DNA from: Planctomycetota bacterium
Lineage (GTDB): Bacteria; Planctomycetota; JACOTG01
DNA: 50,212 bases
Assembly (NCBI GenBank): GCA_016178505.1
Contig: JACOTG010000028.1
Location: 1-50,212 of the forward strand
Reading direction: 5' to 3'
The notes beneath the pieces are model-generated. The model searched no databases. It worked only from the letters and a program-made list of their open reading frames with translations, and was not told the origin of the DNA. The position numbers were made by a program, and so were the translations under genes. Below, piece after piece: positions 34,167-42,620 of this stretch; the stretch's first letter is position 1, and each line of letters opens with the position of its first letter.

Positions 34167-34203
34167 CTGACGCATACGGAGCCTGGATCGTTTTTCTCAC
34201 TTA
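34167..34203 (+). repeat. 37-bp intergenic element, copy 2
   Basis: Second copy of the element at 28689-28725, same strand, 35 of 37 bases equal. It begins directly behind the T run of the terminator and ends where the open frame of the gene remnant at 34204-34399 begins. This position, between a complete gene end and a 5'-truncated gene, suggests that the element marks a breakpoint or inserted there. Confidence 0.75.
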
Positions 34204-34399
34204 ACGACGGATCCTCGGGCTTTGCGCCGTCGGCGGGAAGCAGCGGAGGCTCCGGCGCCGTCCATCGTCTTGGGTCGGCGGCACGGAGAGCGTCGACCCG
34301 TCGTCGCGACGTTCCAAGGCCTGATCGAAGACTCCGGATCGATCGTCGCCGACGGCGTGAGCGTCACGAACGCGATCGTGCTTCGGATCGGGCCTTAGT
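34204..34399 (+). pseudogene. Remnant of a secreted protein's C-terminal tail domain
   Basis: The frame ending in TAG at 34397-34399 reads VVATFQGLIEDSGSIVADG then VSVTNAIVLRIGP, which matches the end of the TIG protein at 20447-21718 (LVATMQGIIQDDGS, SLTNAIVLRIHP) almost residue for residue over the last 35 positions. About 15 further residues upstream (APAPSIVLG) also fit. Before about 34249 the similarity is lost and there is no start codon or signal peptide, so only the last 50 residues of a former gene survive. The 5' part was removed exactly at or near the 37-bp element. The 45 bases after it, up to the stop of the next gene, hold nothing. Confidence 0.7.
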
Positions 34400-34444
34400 C
34401 GCCGAGACGAGCACCGGCGTGAACCGCTCGTTCGTTCGGATCGA

Positions 34445-37147
34445 CTAGAGCGAGCGCACGAGGATGCCGTTCGTCACCGCAAGCTCACCGTTCGGCGCGG
34501 CTGGATCCGTGACGATGCCCTGCACGAAGAACGTGAGGTGCTTTCGAAGGCCCTGCGGACGGCTGAAGATCGGGCCCGGTGCCGGCGGCGAAGGTCGGGT
34601 CGGTGCGCCGAAGCGCGCAAAATCGCCAATCGTGTTCCAGATGGCTTTCGGCCGCTGCGACGGAAGCGGTGACGACAGCGGCGTGACCATGCACGATTCG
34701 CCGATCCCGTCCGGGAGCGTGCGGCTCGACGCGCTCGTCGGCCGGTCGTTCCACGCGTACAGGGCGTACGTCATCGACGAGGCCGCAGGCGGCAGCTGCA
34801 GTCGCAGCGTGAACGCCGCGTTTCGATCGACGTCGAGGTACCGTGCGGGTCCAAAGCCTCTCCGCCCGTTGATGAAGAGGACGTTCGCCGTCGGTGCCGA
34901 CCCCGCGTTGACGTTGCCCGCGCGGCATCGGTAGAGATCGAACGGCGTCCGGTTCAGAAGCGAGACGGCGTTCAGGTTTCTGGCGAGGTCGTTCGCGATC
35001 ACCAGCGAATCCAAGTGCCCGTCTTCGTCCACGTCGTCGACGGCGACGCTCGCGACGAGGCCGACGTCGAACTCCGACTCCTTCGAGAAGCCGCCGTCGC
35101 CGTCGCCGTGCAGCACGATGTCCCCAGCCACGACGTCGAGTCGGCCGTCTTCGTCGACGTCGACCATCGAGATGTCCGCGAGTCCGTTAGCGTTGACCAA
35201 CGCAGTTCGGTAGAGGCGCACGGTGTCTGCCACGCTGCGCGGTCCGTCGCCGAAGAAGAGGAGGAGGGGCGCCCCGCCGCCGACGCCGCAACACAAGGCG
35301 GACGCCGCGACATCGACGTTGCCGTCGCGGTCGAGATCGCCCACCGCGAAAGACGTGAAGAGGTAGTCCGACCGAACGAAATCCGTCGCGGCGACGCCGC
35401 CGTTGCCATCGCCGAACAGCAGGGTCAACCCGCGTGGTGGCTCGGTCTCGAACAGCACGTCCAGATGTCCGTCGCCGTCGACGTCGTGCAGCAACAGTTG
35501 CGTGGCTGACTTGACGCCGGACGGGAAGAGCACGTGGGTCGAGAACGCACCGGCTCCGTCGCTCTTCAGCCATCTCAGCTGACCGTCTTCTACGGTAGAT
35601 GGGCTGACCACGATATCGGCGAGCCCGTCCTCGTCGACGTCGCCTACGGCGAACGCCCGCGGACAGAAATCGAGCGGCGTCACGGGCCCCGGCACGAACG
35701 TTCCCGTTCCGTCGCCGAAATAGAGGGCGACGGCGACGGGCGACGTGCAACGACTTCCCTGCACGATCGCCGCATCGAGGTCCGCATCACCGTCGAAGTC
35801 ACCCAACACGACGCGAACGGAGTTCGGATCGATGGAGGTGGTCGCCGGCGATGCGAACGACCCGGTGCCGTCCCCCGCAAAGAAGAGGAGCAAGCCGGCC
35901 GTGGGATTCAGCGCGACGAGATCCAAGTGGGCGTCGGAGTTCACGCGGCCCGACGTCACCGAAGAAACCCGATCCGCCAACGTGCCGACGAAGCTGGCCC
36001 TTCGACCGTGGAAACTTCCCGCGCCGTCGCCGAGACGAACGATGACGGATGCTGCCGGGCACTGGCAATTCTCCCCACAAGTCAAGAGATCCTGATGGCC
36101 GTCGCGGTCCACGTCCACCGCCGCGATCCGCTTGCCCGCGAGTCCGGCAAGATCGATCCGCGGTCCGAGCCCCCCCATCCCATCGCCGAAGTAGACCGTG
36201 GCCGAGAAAAAGGAGCGCGTCGAGGCGATGTCGACGTTTCCGTCCTCGTCGAAGTCCGCCGCTGCGAGCCCGCTCGCGGGCCTGTCGTTCGAGTGGTCCG
36301 ATCGAAGTCCGAAGCCGCCCGCGCCGTCGGAGAGGAATACCGAAACCATCGCCGTCTCGTTCGTGCCGACCACGAGATCCGGAAAGCCGTCGCCGTCGAG
36401 ATCGGGCGTGATGACGGAAATCGGGTGAAGCGGGGTCGCGAGCGTGGCCTGCGGCGTGAAATGCCCGAGTCCGTCGCCGCGCAAGACGCGCACGTCGTTC
36501 AGAGCGCTGTGCGTCAGGGCGAGGTCGAGGAACCCATCGCGATCGAAGTCCGCGAGCGCGCACGCCGACGCTCCCGCAACGATGTCGCTCGACGGACCGA
36601 GCGAAAATCCGCCGTGACCGTCGCCAAAGAGCACGCGCGCATCCGTGGCGCTATTCAGCGAGACGACGAGATCGAGCCTACCGTCGCGGTTCACGTCGCC
36701 CACCACGAGCGCCTCCGGGAATCCGGCGACGGAAATGTTCATTGGCGCCAGGAACCCACCGAGGCCGTCCGCGAGAAGGATCGCGACCTGCGGCTGCTCT
36801 CCCTCCGTGATTGCGAGGTCGGATCGGTGATCGCCGTTGAAGTCGCCGCCGACGAACTCGTACGGCGCGAAGGGGAGCGCGATGTCTCGGCGCGGCGCGA
36901 AGCCGCCGGTCGCGTCCCCGAGGAAGACGCTGATCGAGTTCTGGACGAGTTCACGTTGATAGCCCACGACGACGTCCAGGTTTCCATCTCCGTCGAAGTC
37001 GCCCACCACCATGTCGTCGGCGTAGTCGAGCGTTCCGAAGTATTTCGGAGCATCGAAGTCGACTTGGGCGGTCGCGCGGCTCACGACGACGAGCGCGGCG
37101 AGAAGGGGGAACACAACCTTCGTGATCGCGGCGTGGCGGTGGTGCAT
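34445..37147 (-). CDS. Large secreted FG-GAP/VCBS repeat protein with C-terminal tail domain
   Basis: 900 residues. ATG 37147 is preceded by AGGAGGAAG and opens a signal peptide (ITKVVFPLLAALVVVSRATA), so the further upstream in-frame codons are not used. Residues about 30-735 consist of about fourteen VCBS/FG-GAP units with DxDxDGxxD calcium loops (VVGDFDGDGNLDVVVGY, AAVDVDRDGHQDLLTC), enough for two seven-bladed propellers. Residues 739-900 are the tail domain shared with the TIG protein at 20447-21718: GNVNAGSAPTANVLFING, YALYAWNDRP, and FFVQGIVTDP ... LAVTNGILVRSL. It contains a few Cys pairs (ALCCGVGGG, CGENCQC). Exported; probably an adhesin or polymer-binding surface protein, with the tail perhaps used for attachment or assembly. 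It is convergent with the remnant at 34204-34399 and lies upstream of nothing else on its strand within its own transcript. Confidence 0.88.
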   Translation of the reverse strand: MHHRHAAITKVVFPLLAALVVVSRATAQVDFDAPKYFGTLDYADDMVVGDFDGDGNLDVVVGYQRELVQNSISVFLGDATGGFAPRRDIALPFAPYEFVGGDFNGDHRSDLAITEGEQPQVAILLADGLGGFLAPMNISVAGFPEALVVGDVNRDGRLDLVVSLNSATDARVLFGDGHGGFSLGPSSDIVAGASACALADFDRDGFLDLALTHSALNDVRVLRGDGLGHFTPQATLATPLHPISVITPDLDGDGFPDLVVGTNETAMVSVFLSDGAGGFGLRSDHSNDRPASGLAAADFDEDGNVDIASTRSFFSATVYFGDGMGGLGPRIDLAGLAGKRIAAVDVDRDGHQDLLTCGENCQCPAASVIVRLGDGAGSFHGRRASFVGTLADRVSSVTSGRVNSDAHLDLVALNPTAGLLLFFAGDGTGSFASPATTSIDPNSVRVVLGDFDGDADLDAAIVQGSRCTSPVAVALYFGDGTGTFVPGPVTPLDFCPRAFAVGDVDEDGLADIVVSPSTVEDGQLRWLKSDGAGAFSTHVLFPSGVKSATQLLLHDVDGDGHLDVLFETEPPRGLTLLFGDGNGGVAATDFVRSDYLFTSFAVGDLDRDGNVDVAASALCCGVGGGAPLLLFFGDGPRSVADTVRLYRTALVNANGLADISMVDVDEDGRLDVVAGDIVLHGDGDGGFSKESEFDVGLVASVAVDDVDEDGHLDSLVIANDLARNLNAVSLLNRTPFDLYRCRAGNVNAGSAPTANVLFINGRRGFGPARYLDVDRNAAFTLRLQLPPAASSMTYALYAWNDRPTSASSRTLPDGIGESCMVTPLSSPLPSQRPKAIWNTIGDFARFGAPTRPSPPAPGPIFSRPQGLRKHLTFFVQGIVTDPAAPNGELAVTNGILVRSL

Positions 37148-37260
37148 GGTCTTCCTCCTGGTGCGGCTCCCGAGATGAGCCCATTGTGCGTCCGCGGACG
37201 TCAATTGTCAGCGCCGTTTAGGCGCGTCGGGGACGAAACGCTCGCGGGGCAGACTCGAGA

Positions 37261-38565
37261 TCAGTGGATCTCGCGCTTCGCATGTTTGAAGGGTCGCGCG
37301 TGCTCGCCGCTGTACGTCGCAACGATCTGGCCCGTGCCATAGAGCTTGTACTTCGTCGACACGAGACCCTCGAGGCCGACCGGGCCGCGCGCGTGGAGCT
37401 TGCTCGTCGAGATGCCGACCTCGGCGCCGAAGCCGTAGCGAAAGCCGTCGGCGAAGCGCGTCGACGCGTTGTGAAAGACGCTGGCCGAGTCGACCGAGTC
37501 GAGGAATCGCTCGGCCGCCGCGGCGTCCTCGGTGACGATCGCGTCCGTGTGTCCGGATCCGTAGCGGTTCACGTGCTCGATCGCGTCGTCGAGCGAGTCC
37601 ACGAGCTTCACCGACAGCGTCGGCCCGCCGTGCTCGGTGCGCCAATCGTCGTCCGTCGCGGCTTTCATCGCGATCGTGGGCGCGAGCGCTCGCGTGCGGT
37701 CGCATGCGCGCAGCTCCACGCCGGCCGTGCGCAGCGTCTCGAGGAGGCGATCGAGGAGTCGAGGCGCCGCGTCTCGATGGACGAGCAGCGTCTCCGCCGC
37801 ATTGCACGCTGCCGGGTACTGGAGCTTACTGTCGTGCACGATCGCGATCGCCTTCTCGGGGTCGGCGGCGGCGTCGACGTAGACGTGGCAGATGCCCTCG
37901 GCGTGGCCCAGGACCGGGATGCGCGTGTGCTCCTGCACGTATCGGACGAGCGCGTTACCGCCGCGCGGGATCACGAGGTCGATGCAGTCATCGAGGAGGA
38001 GCAGCCGGTCGACGTCCTCGCGGCCCCCCACGAGCGAGACGGACTCAACGGGAATTTCCGTCGAACACGCCAGCGCCTCGTGGATCACGCGCACGAGCGC
38101 CGACGCGGAGCGCGATGCCTCGCGCCCGCCCTTGAGCACGACGGCGTTCCCCGATTTGAGAGCGAGCGCGCCGATCTGCGTCACCGCATCCGGCCGCGAC
38201 TCGAAGACGACAGCGAGCACTCCGAGCGGGCAGCTCACCCGGACGAGCTCGAGGCCGTCGTCGAGAAGCGTTCGCGCGAGCACTCGACCCGAGGGATCCG
38301 GAAGCGCCGCGACGGCGCGGACGCCCTCCGCCATCTCTCTGAGCTTCGCGCGATCGAGCTTCAGCCGGTCGACGAGCGGCCGCGCGAGCTTTAGGCTCGT
38401 CGCCTCGGCGACATCCTCGGCATTCGCGGCGAGGATTTCGGACGCCTTCAGCTCGAGCGCTGACGCGATCGCGAGGAGCGCCTTGTCCTTCGCGGCGGTC
38501 GGCGCGACGGCGAGACGTCGCGACGCAGCCTTCGCGGCTCTCGCGATCTTCTCGAGCGGCGTCAT
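37261..38565 (-). CDS. proA: Gamma-glutamyl phosphate reductase
   Basis: 434 residues from ATG 38565; the in-frame codons further upstream lie within proB and are not used. It is an aldehyde-dehydrogenase-fold enzyme that reduces gamma-glutamyl phosphate with NADPH to glutamate semialdehyde, second step of proline synthesis. Family motifs: CPLGVLAVVFESRPDAVTQI, ALKSGNAVVLKGGREA, DLVIPRGGNALVRYV, HAEGICHVYVD, the catalytic C254 in YPAACNAAETLLVH, EHGGPTLSVK, and the C-terminal RFADGFRYGFGAEVGISTSK with HARGPVGLEGLVSTKY. Length is as expected. It is last in a proC-proB-proA operon, 28 bases after proB, so all three steps from glutamate to proline are encoded together. Confidence 0.96.
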   Translation of the reverse strand: MTPLEKIARAAKAASRRLAVAPTAAKDKALLAIASALELKASEILAANAEDVAEATSLKLARPLVDRLKLDRAKLREMAEGVRAVAALPDPSGRVLARTLLDDGLELVRVSCPLGVLAVVFESRPDAVTQIGALALKSGNAVVLKGGREASRSASALVRVIHEALACSTEIPVESVSLVGGREDVDRLLLLDDCIDLVIPRGGNALVRYVQEHTRIPVLGHAEGICHVYVDAAADPEKAIAIVHDSKLQYPAACNAAETLLVHRDAAPRLLDRLLETLRTAGVELRACDRTRALAPTIAMKAATDDDWRTEHGGPTLSVKLVDSLDDAIEHVNRYGSGHTDAIVTEDAAAAERFLDSVDSASVFHNASTRFADGFRYGFGAEVGISTSKLHARGPVGLEGLVSTKYKLYGTGQIVATYSGEHARPFKHAKREIH

Positions 38566-38593
38566 CGTTTCGCTCGCTTGTGTTCGCTCGGCT

Positions 38594-39766
38594 TCATCGC
38601 AACAGCACGATGTTGTCGCGCGTGATGAGCGCGTCCTGGCCTCGTCGCGCGATGACGCCCTCGCCCGCGTACCGATCGACGAGCTTCGCGGCGTCATCGG
38701 TGCCATAGTTCGTGAGCCCCCGCGCGAACTCGACTCCGGCTGCGTCCGCGATGCTCACCACGTCGCCCTTCGCGAAGCGGCCGTGAAGGCTCACGACTCC
38801 CGCGGGGAGCAGCGACGCCTTTCGCTCGACGAGCGCCGACTTCGCGCCGTCGTTCACCCGCACGCTTCCTGCGATCGCCGACGCGTACGCGATCCAGCGA
38901 CGCTTCCCGTGCAAGCTCGATTCCGGGAGGAACACGGTCCCGATCTCGTCTCCGGCGAACACGCGATCGAGCACGCCTGCGGCTCGCCCGTTCGCGATGA
39001 CGGCGATCCCGCCGGATCGGATGGCGATGCGCGCGGCTTCGAGCTTCGTGCGCATGCCTCCGCGCCCGCGCGAGCCGCCGCCTTCCGCGAATCGTTCGAC
39101 TTCGGCCGTGATCTCGGGCACGACCGAGACGAGCTGCGCCGCGGCATTCGTCGTCGGGTTCGCGGTGTAGAGCCCGTCCACGTCCGACAGGATCACGAGG
39201 AGGTCCGCGGCGATCTTGCTCATCACGAGCGCCGAGAGCCGGTCGTTGTCGCCGAACACGGGAGGCCGCTTCGCTCCGTCCACGGCCGTCTCCAGCTCGA
39301 TCGTCGAGACGGTGTCGTTCTCGTTGAGGATCGGCACGACGCCGAGCTTGAGGAGCGCCTCGAGCGTCGCGCTGAGGTTGAGGTAGCGCGTGCGGTTCGT
39401 GAAGTCGTCCTCGGTGAGGAGAACTTGCGCCGTGACGAGCCCGAGCTTCTCGAAGCCTTCCTCGTAGACCGCCATGAGCCGGCTTTGTCCGATGGCGGCG
39501 CACGCTTGCTTTAAAACGAGCGTGTTCGGCTTCTTCTCGAGCCGCAGCTTCTGCGCGCCGAGGCCGACCGCGCCCGACGAAACGAGGAGCACTTCTTTGC
39601 CGCGCTGGCGAAGCGTCGCCACCGATTCGATCAGCGAGTAGATGCGGCCGAGCGCGACGGCGCCGTCGTCTCGCAGGATCACGTTGGTGCCGACCTTGAC
39701 GACGACTCGCCGCGCGTTCGCCACCCGCTGCCGGACGGCGGCGATCGGCGTGACGCTCTCGCCCAT
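38594..39766 (-). CDS. proB: Glutamate 5-kinase with PUA domain
   Basis: 390 residues from ATG 39766, three bases after the proC stop. It phosphorylates the gamma-carboxyl of glutamate with ATP, the first and feedback-controlled step of proline synthesis. The amino-acid kinase domain covers about 15-275: RRVVVKVGTNVI, VLLVSSGAVGLGAQKL, AAIGQSRLMAVYEE, QVLLTEDDFTNRTRYLN, PILNENDTVS, FGDNDRLSALVMSKI, LVILSDVDGLYTANP and GRGGMRTKLEAARIA. The C-terminal PUA domain is at about 295-370 (GSVRVNDGAKSALVERKASL, LLPAGVVSLHGRFAKGDVVS). Proline inhibition is expected from the family. Clean, full-length, no oddities. Confidence 0.97.
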   Translation of the reverse strand: MGESVTPIAAVRQRVANARRVVVKVGTNVILRDDGAVALGRIYSLIESVATLRQRGKEVLLVSSGAVGLGAQKLRLEKKPNTLVLKQACAAIGQSRLMAVYEEGFEKLGLVTAQVLLTEDDFTNRTRYLNLSATLEALLKLGVVPILNENDTVSTIELETAVDGAKRPPVFGDNDRLSALVMSKIAADLLVILSDVDGLYTANPTTNAAAQLVSVVPEITAEVERFAEGGGSRGRGGMRTKLEAARIAIRSGGIAVIANGRAAGVLDRVFAGDEIGTVFLPESSLHGKRRWIAYASAIAGSVRVNDGAKSALVERKASLLPAGVVSLHGRFAKGDVVSIADAAGVEFARGLTNYGTDDAAKLVDRYAGEGVIARRGQDALITRDNIVLLR

Positions 39767-39769
39767 CGG

Positions 39770-40588
39770 TTACTTCCCGAGCTCGCCGGCGACCTTCGCC
39801 GCGGTCTCGACGGCGCGCGCGAGGACCGAACGGACGCGACCGTCCTCGAGCGCGAGGATGCCGGCGATGGTGCAGCCGGCCGGCGTCGTCACGTCGTCCT
39901 TCAGCGCGGCGGGGTGCTTTCCCGTGGTGAGCACCATCTCTGCGGCACCGAGCGTCATTTGCGCCACCAGCTCGGTCGCGACGTGGCGAGGAAGCCCGCG
40001 CATGACGCCGCCGTCCGCGAGCGCCTCGATGATGATGTAGATGAAGGCCGGGCCGCTCGCCGACAGCCCCGTCACGGTGTCCATGTGCTTTTCTTCGAGC
40101 TCGATGCACCGGCCGAGCGTCGAGAAGATCTCTCGCGCGATCGCCACGTGCTCGTCGGTAGCGTGCGAGCCCTTGGCGACGACGGTCATTCCTTTGCCGA
40201 TGAGGCAGGGCGTGTTCGGCATCGCGCGCACGACCGGCGTCGAGTCGCCGAGGATGCTCTCGATGAAGCCGCTGCTGACGCCGGCGGAAATCGAAAGGAC
40301 GAGCGGGCCGTGCGCGAGCGCTCTCGTCGACTTCAGGCCTTCGGCGACCTTCTCGACGTCCTTCGGTTTCACGCAGAGGATGATGACGGCCGCCGCCCGT
40401 GCTGCCGCGGCGTTGTCGGTCGAGCACGAGACGCCCAGCTCCTGCGCGAGCTTGTCGGCGCTGGCGCGCGTGCGCGCGGTCGCGCGAATCCTCGACGCGT
40501 CGACCTTGCCGGAGCGGAGGAGTCCGGCCGCAATCGTTCGTCCCATCGTCCCGGACCCAATGACGGCGATCTCTTTGTTCGCGAGCAT
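39770..40588 (-). CDS. proC: Pyrroline-5-carboxylate reductase
   Basis: 272 residues from ATG 40588 (NKEIAVIGSGTMGRTIAAGL); thirteen further in-frame codons upstream are outside the family's N-terminus. It reduces pyrroline-5-carboxylate to proline with NAD(P)H. The Rossmann domain covers about 1-160: GSGTMG nucleotide motif, ILCVKPKDVEKV, SISAGVSSGFIESIL and RAMPNTPCLIGKGMTVV; the helical dimer domain follows with TGLSASGPAFIYIIIEALAD, GGVMRGLP and DDVTTPAGCTIAGILALEDG. First gene of the proC-proB-proA operon. No attenuator or operator is visible upstream. Confidence 0.97.
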   Translation of the reverse strand: MLANKEIAVIGSGTMGRTIAAGLLRSGKVDASRIRATARTRASADKLAQELGVSCSTDNAAAARAAAVIILCVKPKDVEKVAEGLKSTRALAHGPLVLSISAGVSSGFIESILGDSTPVVRAMPNTPCLIGKGMTVVAKGSHATDEHVAIAREIFSTLGRCIELEEKHMDTVTGLSASGPAFIYIIIEALADGGVMRGLPRHVATELVAQMTLGAAEMVLTTGKHPAALKDDVTTPAGCTIAGILALEDGRVRSVLARAVETAAKVAGELGK

Positions 40589-40701
40589 CGATGATTCCCG
40601 AAGGTGAGTGTTCGAGTTCCCGCGCACAGGGTACGGGCCTCGCGCCAGCGATGTCCAGCGGGTCAGCGGTAACTCATGGCCCCTTTGAAGTCATTCGAAC
40701 C

Positions 40702-41325
40702 TCACTCCGGGCGCTTCGGTGGGAACCACTTCCGGAGCGTGCTCACGACCTCGCGAAAGCTCTCGTCCTTGCATCGCGTGAAGCTGACGGTGTCCGCGAT
40801 CTTCCGGAACACGCTCGATGAAGGCGGCAGGTTCACTTCGCGAAGGGCTTTTTCGAAGGCCTTCTTCGGGTCGGGTGGCTTGGATTGCCCGGTCGGCCAA
40901 AGGTTTTGTTGTCCAAGCCACGTGCGCAATTTAGGTTCGCGACCTTGCCATCCGAGCGCCACATCGATGTTGGGCGAATCGCTCCAGACCCAGTTCTCCA
41001 CCTCGGGTTCGATCACGATGCAGCGCGCGCGATCGCTCCAAGCAGCGGACAATTTTGCCTCCACGTCTTGCTCGAGAACACGTCGGTCCTTGCTCGGAGC
41101 ACCCTCCCACGCGCGATCGAACACGATCAGGCCGTGTTTGGAGTGGCTCGCATACGCGGCAAGAATCTCATGACCGGTGTGGTAGCGACCGGAATCGCGA
41201 TTGGGGTGGGTCAGGATTTCGGGGCGGATCGGCGAGATCTTGAGAGCCGGTGGTCGATCGAACAGGCCGCGTAGCGATTGTTCGATGTCCTTGTCTGCAA
41301 CGAGTACGACGAGATCCTCGATCAT
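40702..41325 (-). CDS. TOPRIM-like partner of the AAA ATPase (MAD4-like defence protein)
   Basis: 207 residues. ATG 41325 overlaps the ATPase stop (ATGA), so the two are translationally coupled. The layout matches small Toprim-like effectors: DLVVLVADKDIEQSLRGLF (D11, D13, E15), GLIVFDRAWEG (D70) and CIVIEPEVENWVWSD (E107, E110), acidic residues that could hold Mg2+ for nuclease action. The whole sequence, including RTWLGQQNLWP, PKKAFEKAL, SSSVFRKIADTVSF and the end STLRKWFPPK, reminds me of the protein called MAD4 in methylation-associated defence systems. Here only ATPase and MAD4-like protein are present, with no methyltransferase in the window, comparable to two-gene ATPase-Toprim systems such as PARIS. 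Function as an anti-phage effector is inferred. Confidence 0.75.
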   Translation of the reverse strand: MIEDLVVLVADKDIEQSLRGLFDRPPALKISPIRPEILTHPNRDSGRYHTGHEILAAYASHSKHGLIVFDRAWEGAPSKDRRVLEQDVEAKLSAAWSDRARCIVIEPEVENWVWSDSPNIDVALGWQGREPKLRTWLGQQNLWPTGQSKPPDPKKAFEKALREVNLPPSSSVFRKIADTVSFTRCKDESFREVVSTLRKWFPPKRPE

Positions 41326-42620
41326 CCAAGAACGCCGGCGGCGAAGAGGGTGCCGAGATCGAGCGCCCCTTTCCAGTCGCGTAACTTCGGGTGCTTGTTG
41401 CCGCGGACGATGTCGGTCGCGCCCGTCCCGTCCTTTGCGAAACAGAGCACGTCCTCGGGTCGCGCCATGCCGAGGATGACCGGCGAGTGCGACGCGCAAA
41501 GGACCTGCGCTCCGTACACCGACGAAAGGGACTGATAGACCGTCTCGACGGCACGGGGATGAATTCCGTTTTCCGGCTCTTCGATCAGGTAGAGGCCGTC
41601 GACGTCGGGCAGGTACGCGAGCAATGTGAGCGCGAGGAGCCGAAGCGTTCCATCCGAGACGACCCACGACGGCGCCTTCAACTCGTTCGCGTACTGGATG
41701 ACGAGATAGCGATGACGGTCTTCTGGACGCTCGATCGTTTCCACAGAGCGAAGGTCGGGTAGCGCCGTTCGAACGTGTTCGACCCAACGCTCGAAACGAT
41801 CCGGTGCCATTGTCTTCAACCCCTCGATCACCCAAGGGAGATTCGAGCCATCGGGAAGAAAGCGCCGGGGTGTTCCAGGCGGGCTGGGGCTTCGCATCGC
41901 TTCCGCGTTGAGAACGACCCTCTGGACGCCGTCCATCAGGACGTGCTTCACCCAGGTGGCGACCGGAAACTTACTCTCGTCTTCCGGAAGGTTGGCGAGA
42001 GCGGACTTCGTCGGGCCGAGTCGGAAGGGGTTGTTCCAATCGGACGTCTCCGACTTGAAGTAGTCATTGGCAGCGCCGCCGATCTTGTTCACGACGGTCC
42101 GCCATCCGGGAGCCGCCTTTTGGTGACGCTCACGCGCGATCGTTTGCGGGGCTGACAAAGGCTCTGGGAACAATGTTCGTTGAGCTTGCGGTTCGCGGCT
42201 GCTCTCCGAAGGATCGCGAATGGGCGCGAGCCACAGGGTTTCGACCTCGAGGCCGACGTCGCCTCCGTCGCGCCCGACGTTGATGGCGACTTCGTAGCGG
42301 ACACGTCGATACTTCCCGTTCGGAAGCTTCGCCATTCGCTCCTCGGGAATTCCCAACTCGATGGCGAGCTCGAACCGACTTCCTTGCCGCATCCATGTCA
42401 GATGGGACGGATCGACGGCGCGGGAGGACACGCCATTCTTCGAATCTCCGAGGATTGCCTTGAGCGGGCCGACTCGAAGCATGTCGCCGAGAAAAGCGAC
42501 GACGTCGAGGAAAGTGGACTTGCCCGATCCGTTCGGGCCAACGAGAACCTGAAACGACGAGATGTCCTCGGCAACGTGATGCAGCGAGCGAAAGCCGAGT
42601 GCTTCGATGCGAGTGACCAT
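41322..42620 (-). CDS. AAA family ATPase (AAA_21, SMC/OLD-like) of a two-gene defence module
   Basis: 432 residues from ATG 42620, where VTRIEALGFRSLHHV is the usual start of AAA_21/OLD-like ATPases. Walker A is GPNGSGKST (28-36); the signature region is WVVSDGTLRLLALTLLAYL, Walker B is GLYLIEEPENGIHP, and the switch histidine is in CASHSPVILG. The central part (about 100-280) is helical and less conserved, as expected for the coiled-coil/insert region. Such ATPases form dimers that sense infection and gate an attached or neighbouring nuclease. The downstream gene overlaps by four bases and encodes a Toprim-like acidic protein. The module sits next to the proline operon without mobile-element genes around it. 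Confidence 0.88.
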   Translation of the reverse strand: MVTRIEALGFRSLHHVAEDISSFQVLVGPNGSGKSTFLDVVAFLGDMLRVGPLKAILGDSKNGVSSRAVDPSHLTWMRQGSRFELAIELGIPEERMAKLPNGKYRRVRYEVAINVGRDGGDVGLEVETLWLAPIRDPSESSREPQAQRTLFPEPLSAPQTIARERHQKAAPGWRTVVNKIGGAANDYFKSETSDWNNPFRLGPTKSALANLPEDESKFPVATWVKHVLMDGVQRVVLNAEAMRSPSPPGTPRRFLPDGSNLPWVIEGLKTMAPDRFERWVEHVRTALPDLRSVETIERPEDRHRYLVIQYANELKAPSWVVSDGTLRLLALTLLAYLPDVDGLYLIEEPENGIHPRAVETVYQSLSSVYGAQVLCASHSPVILGMARPEDVLCFAKDGTGATDIVRGNKHPKLRDWKGALDLGTLFAAGVLG

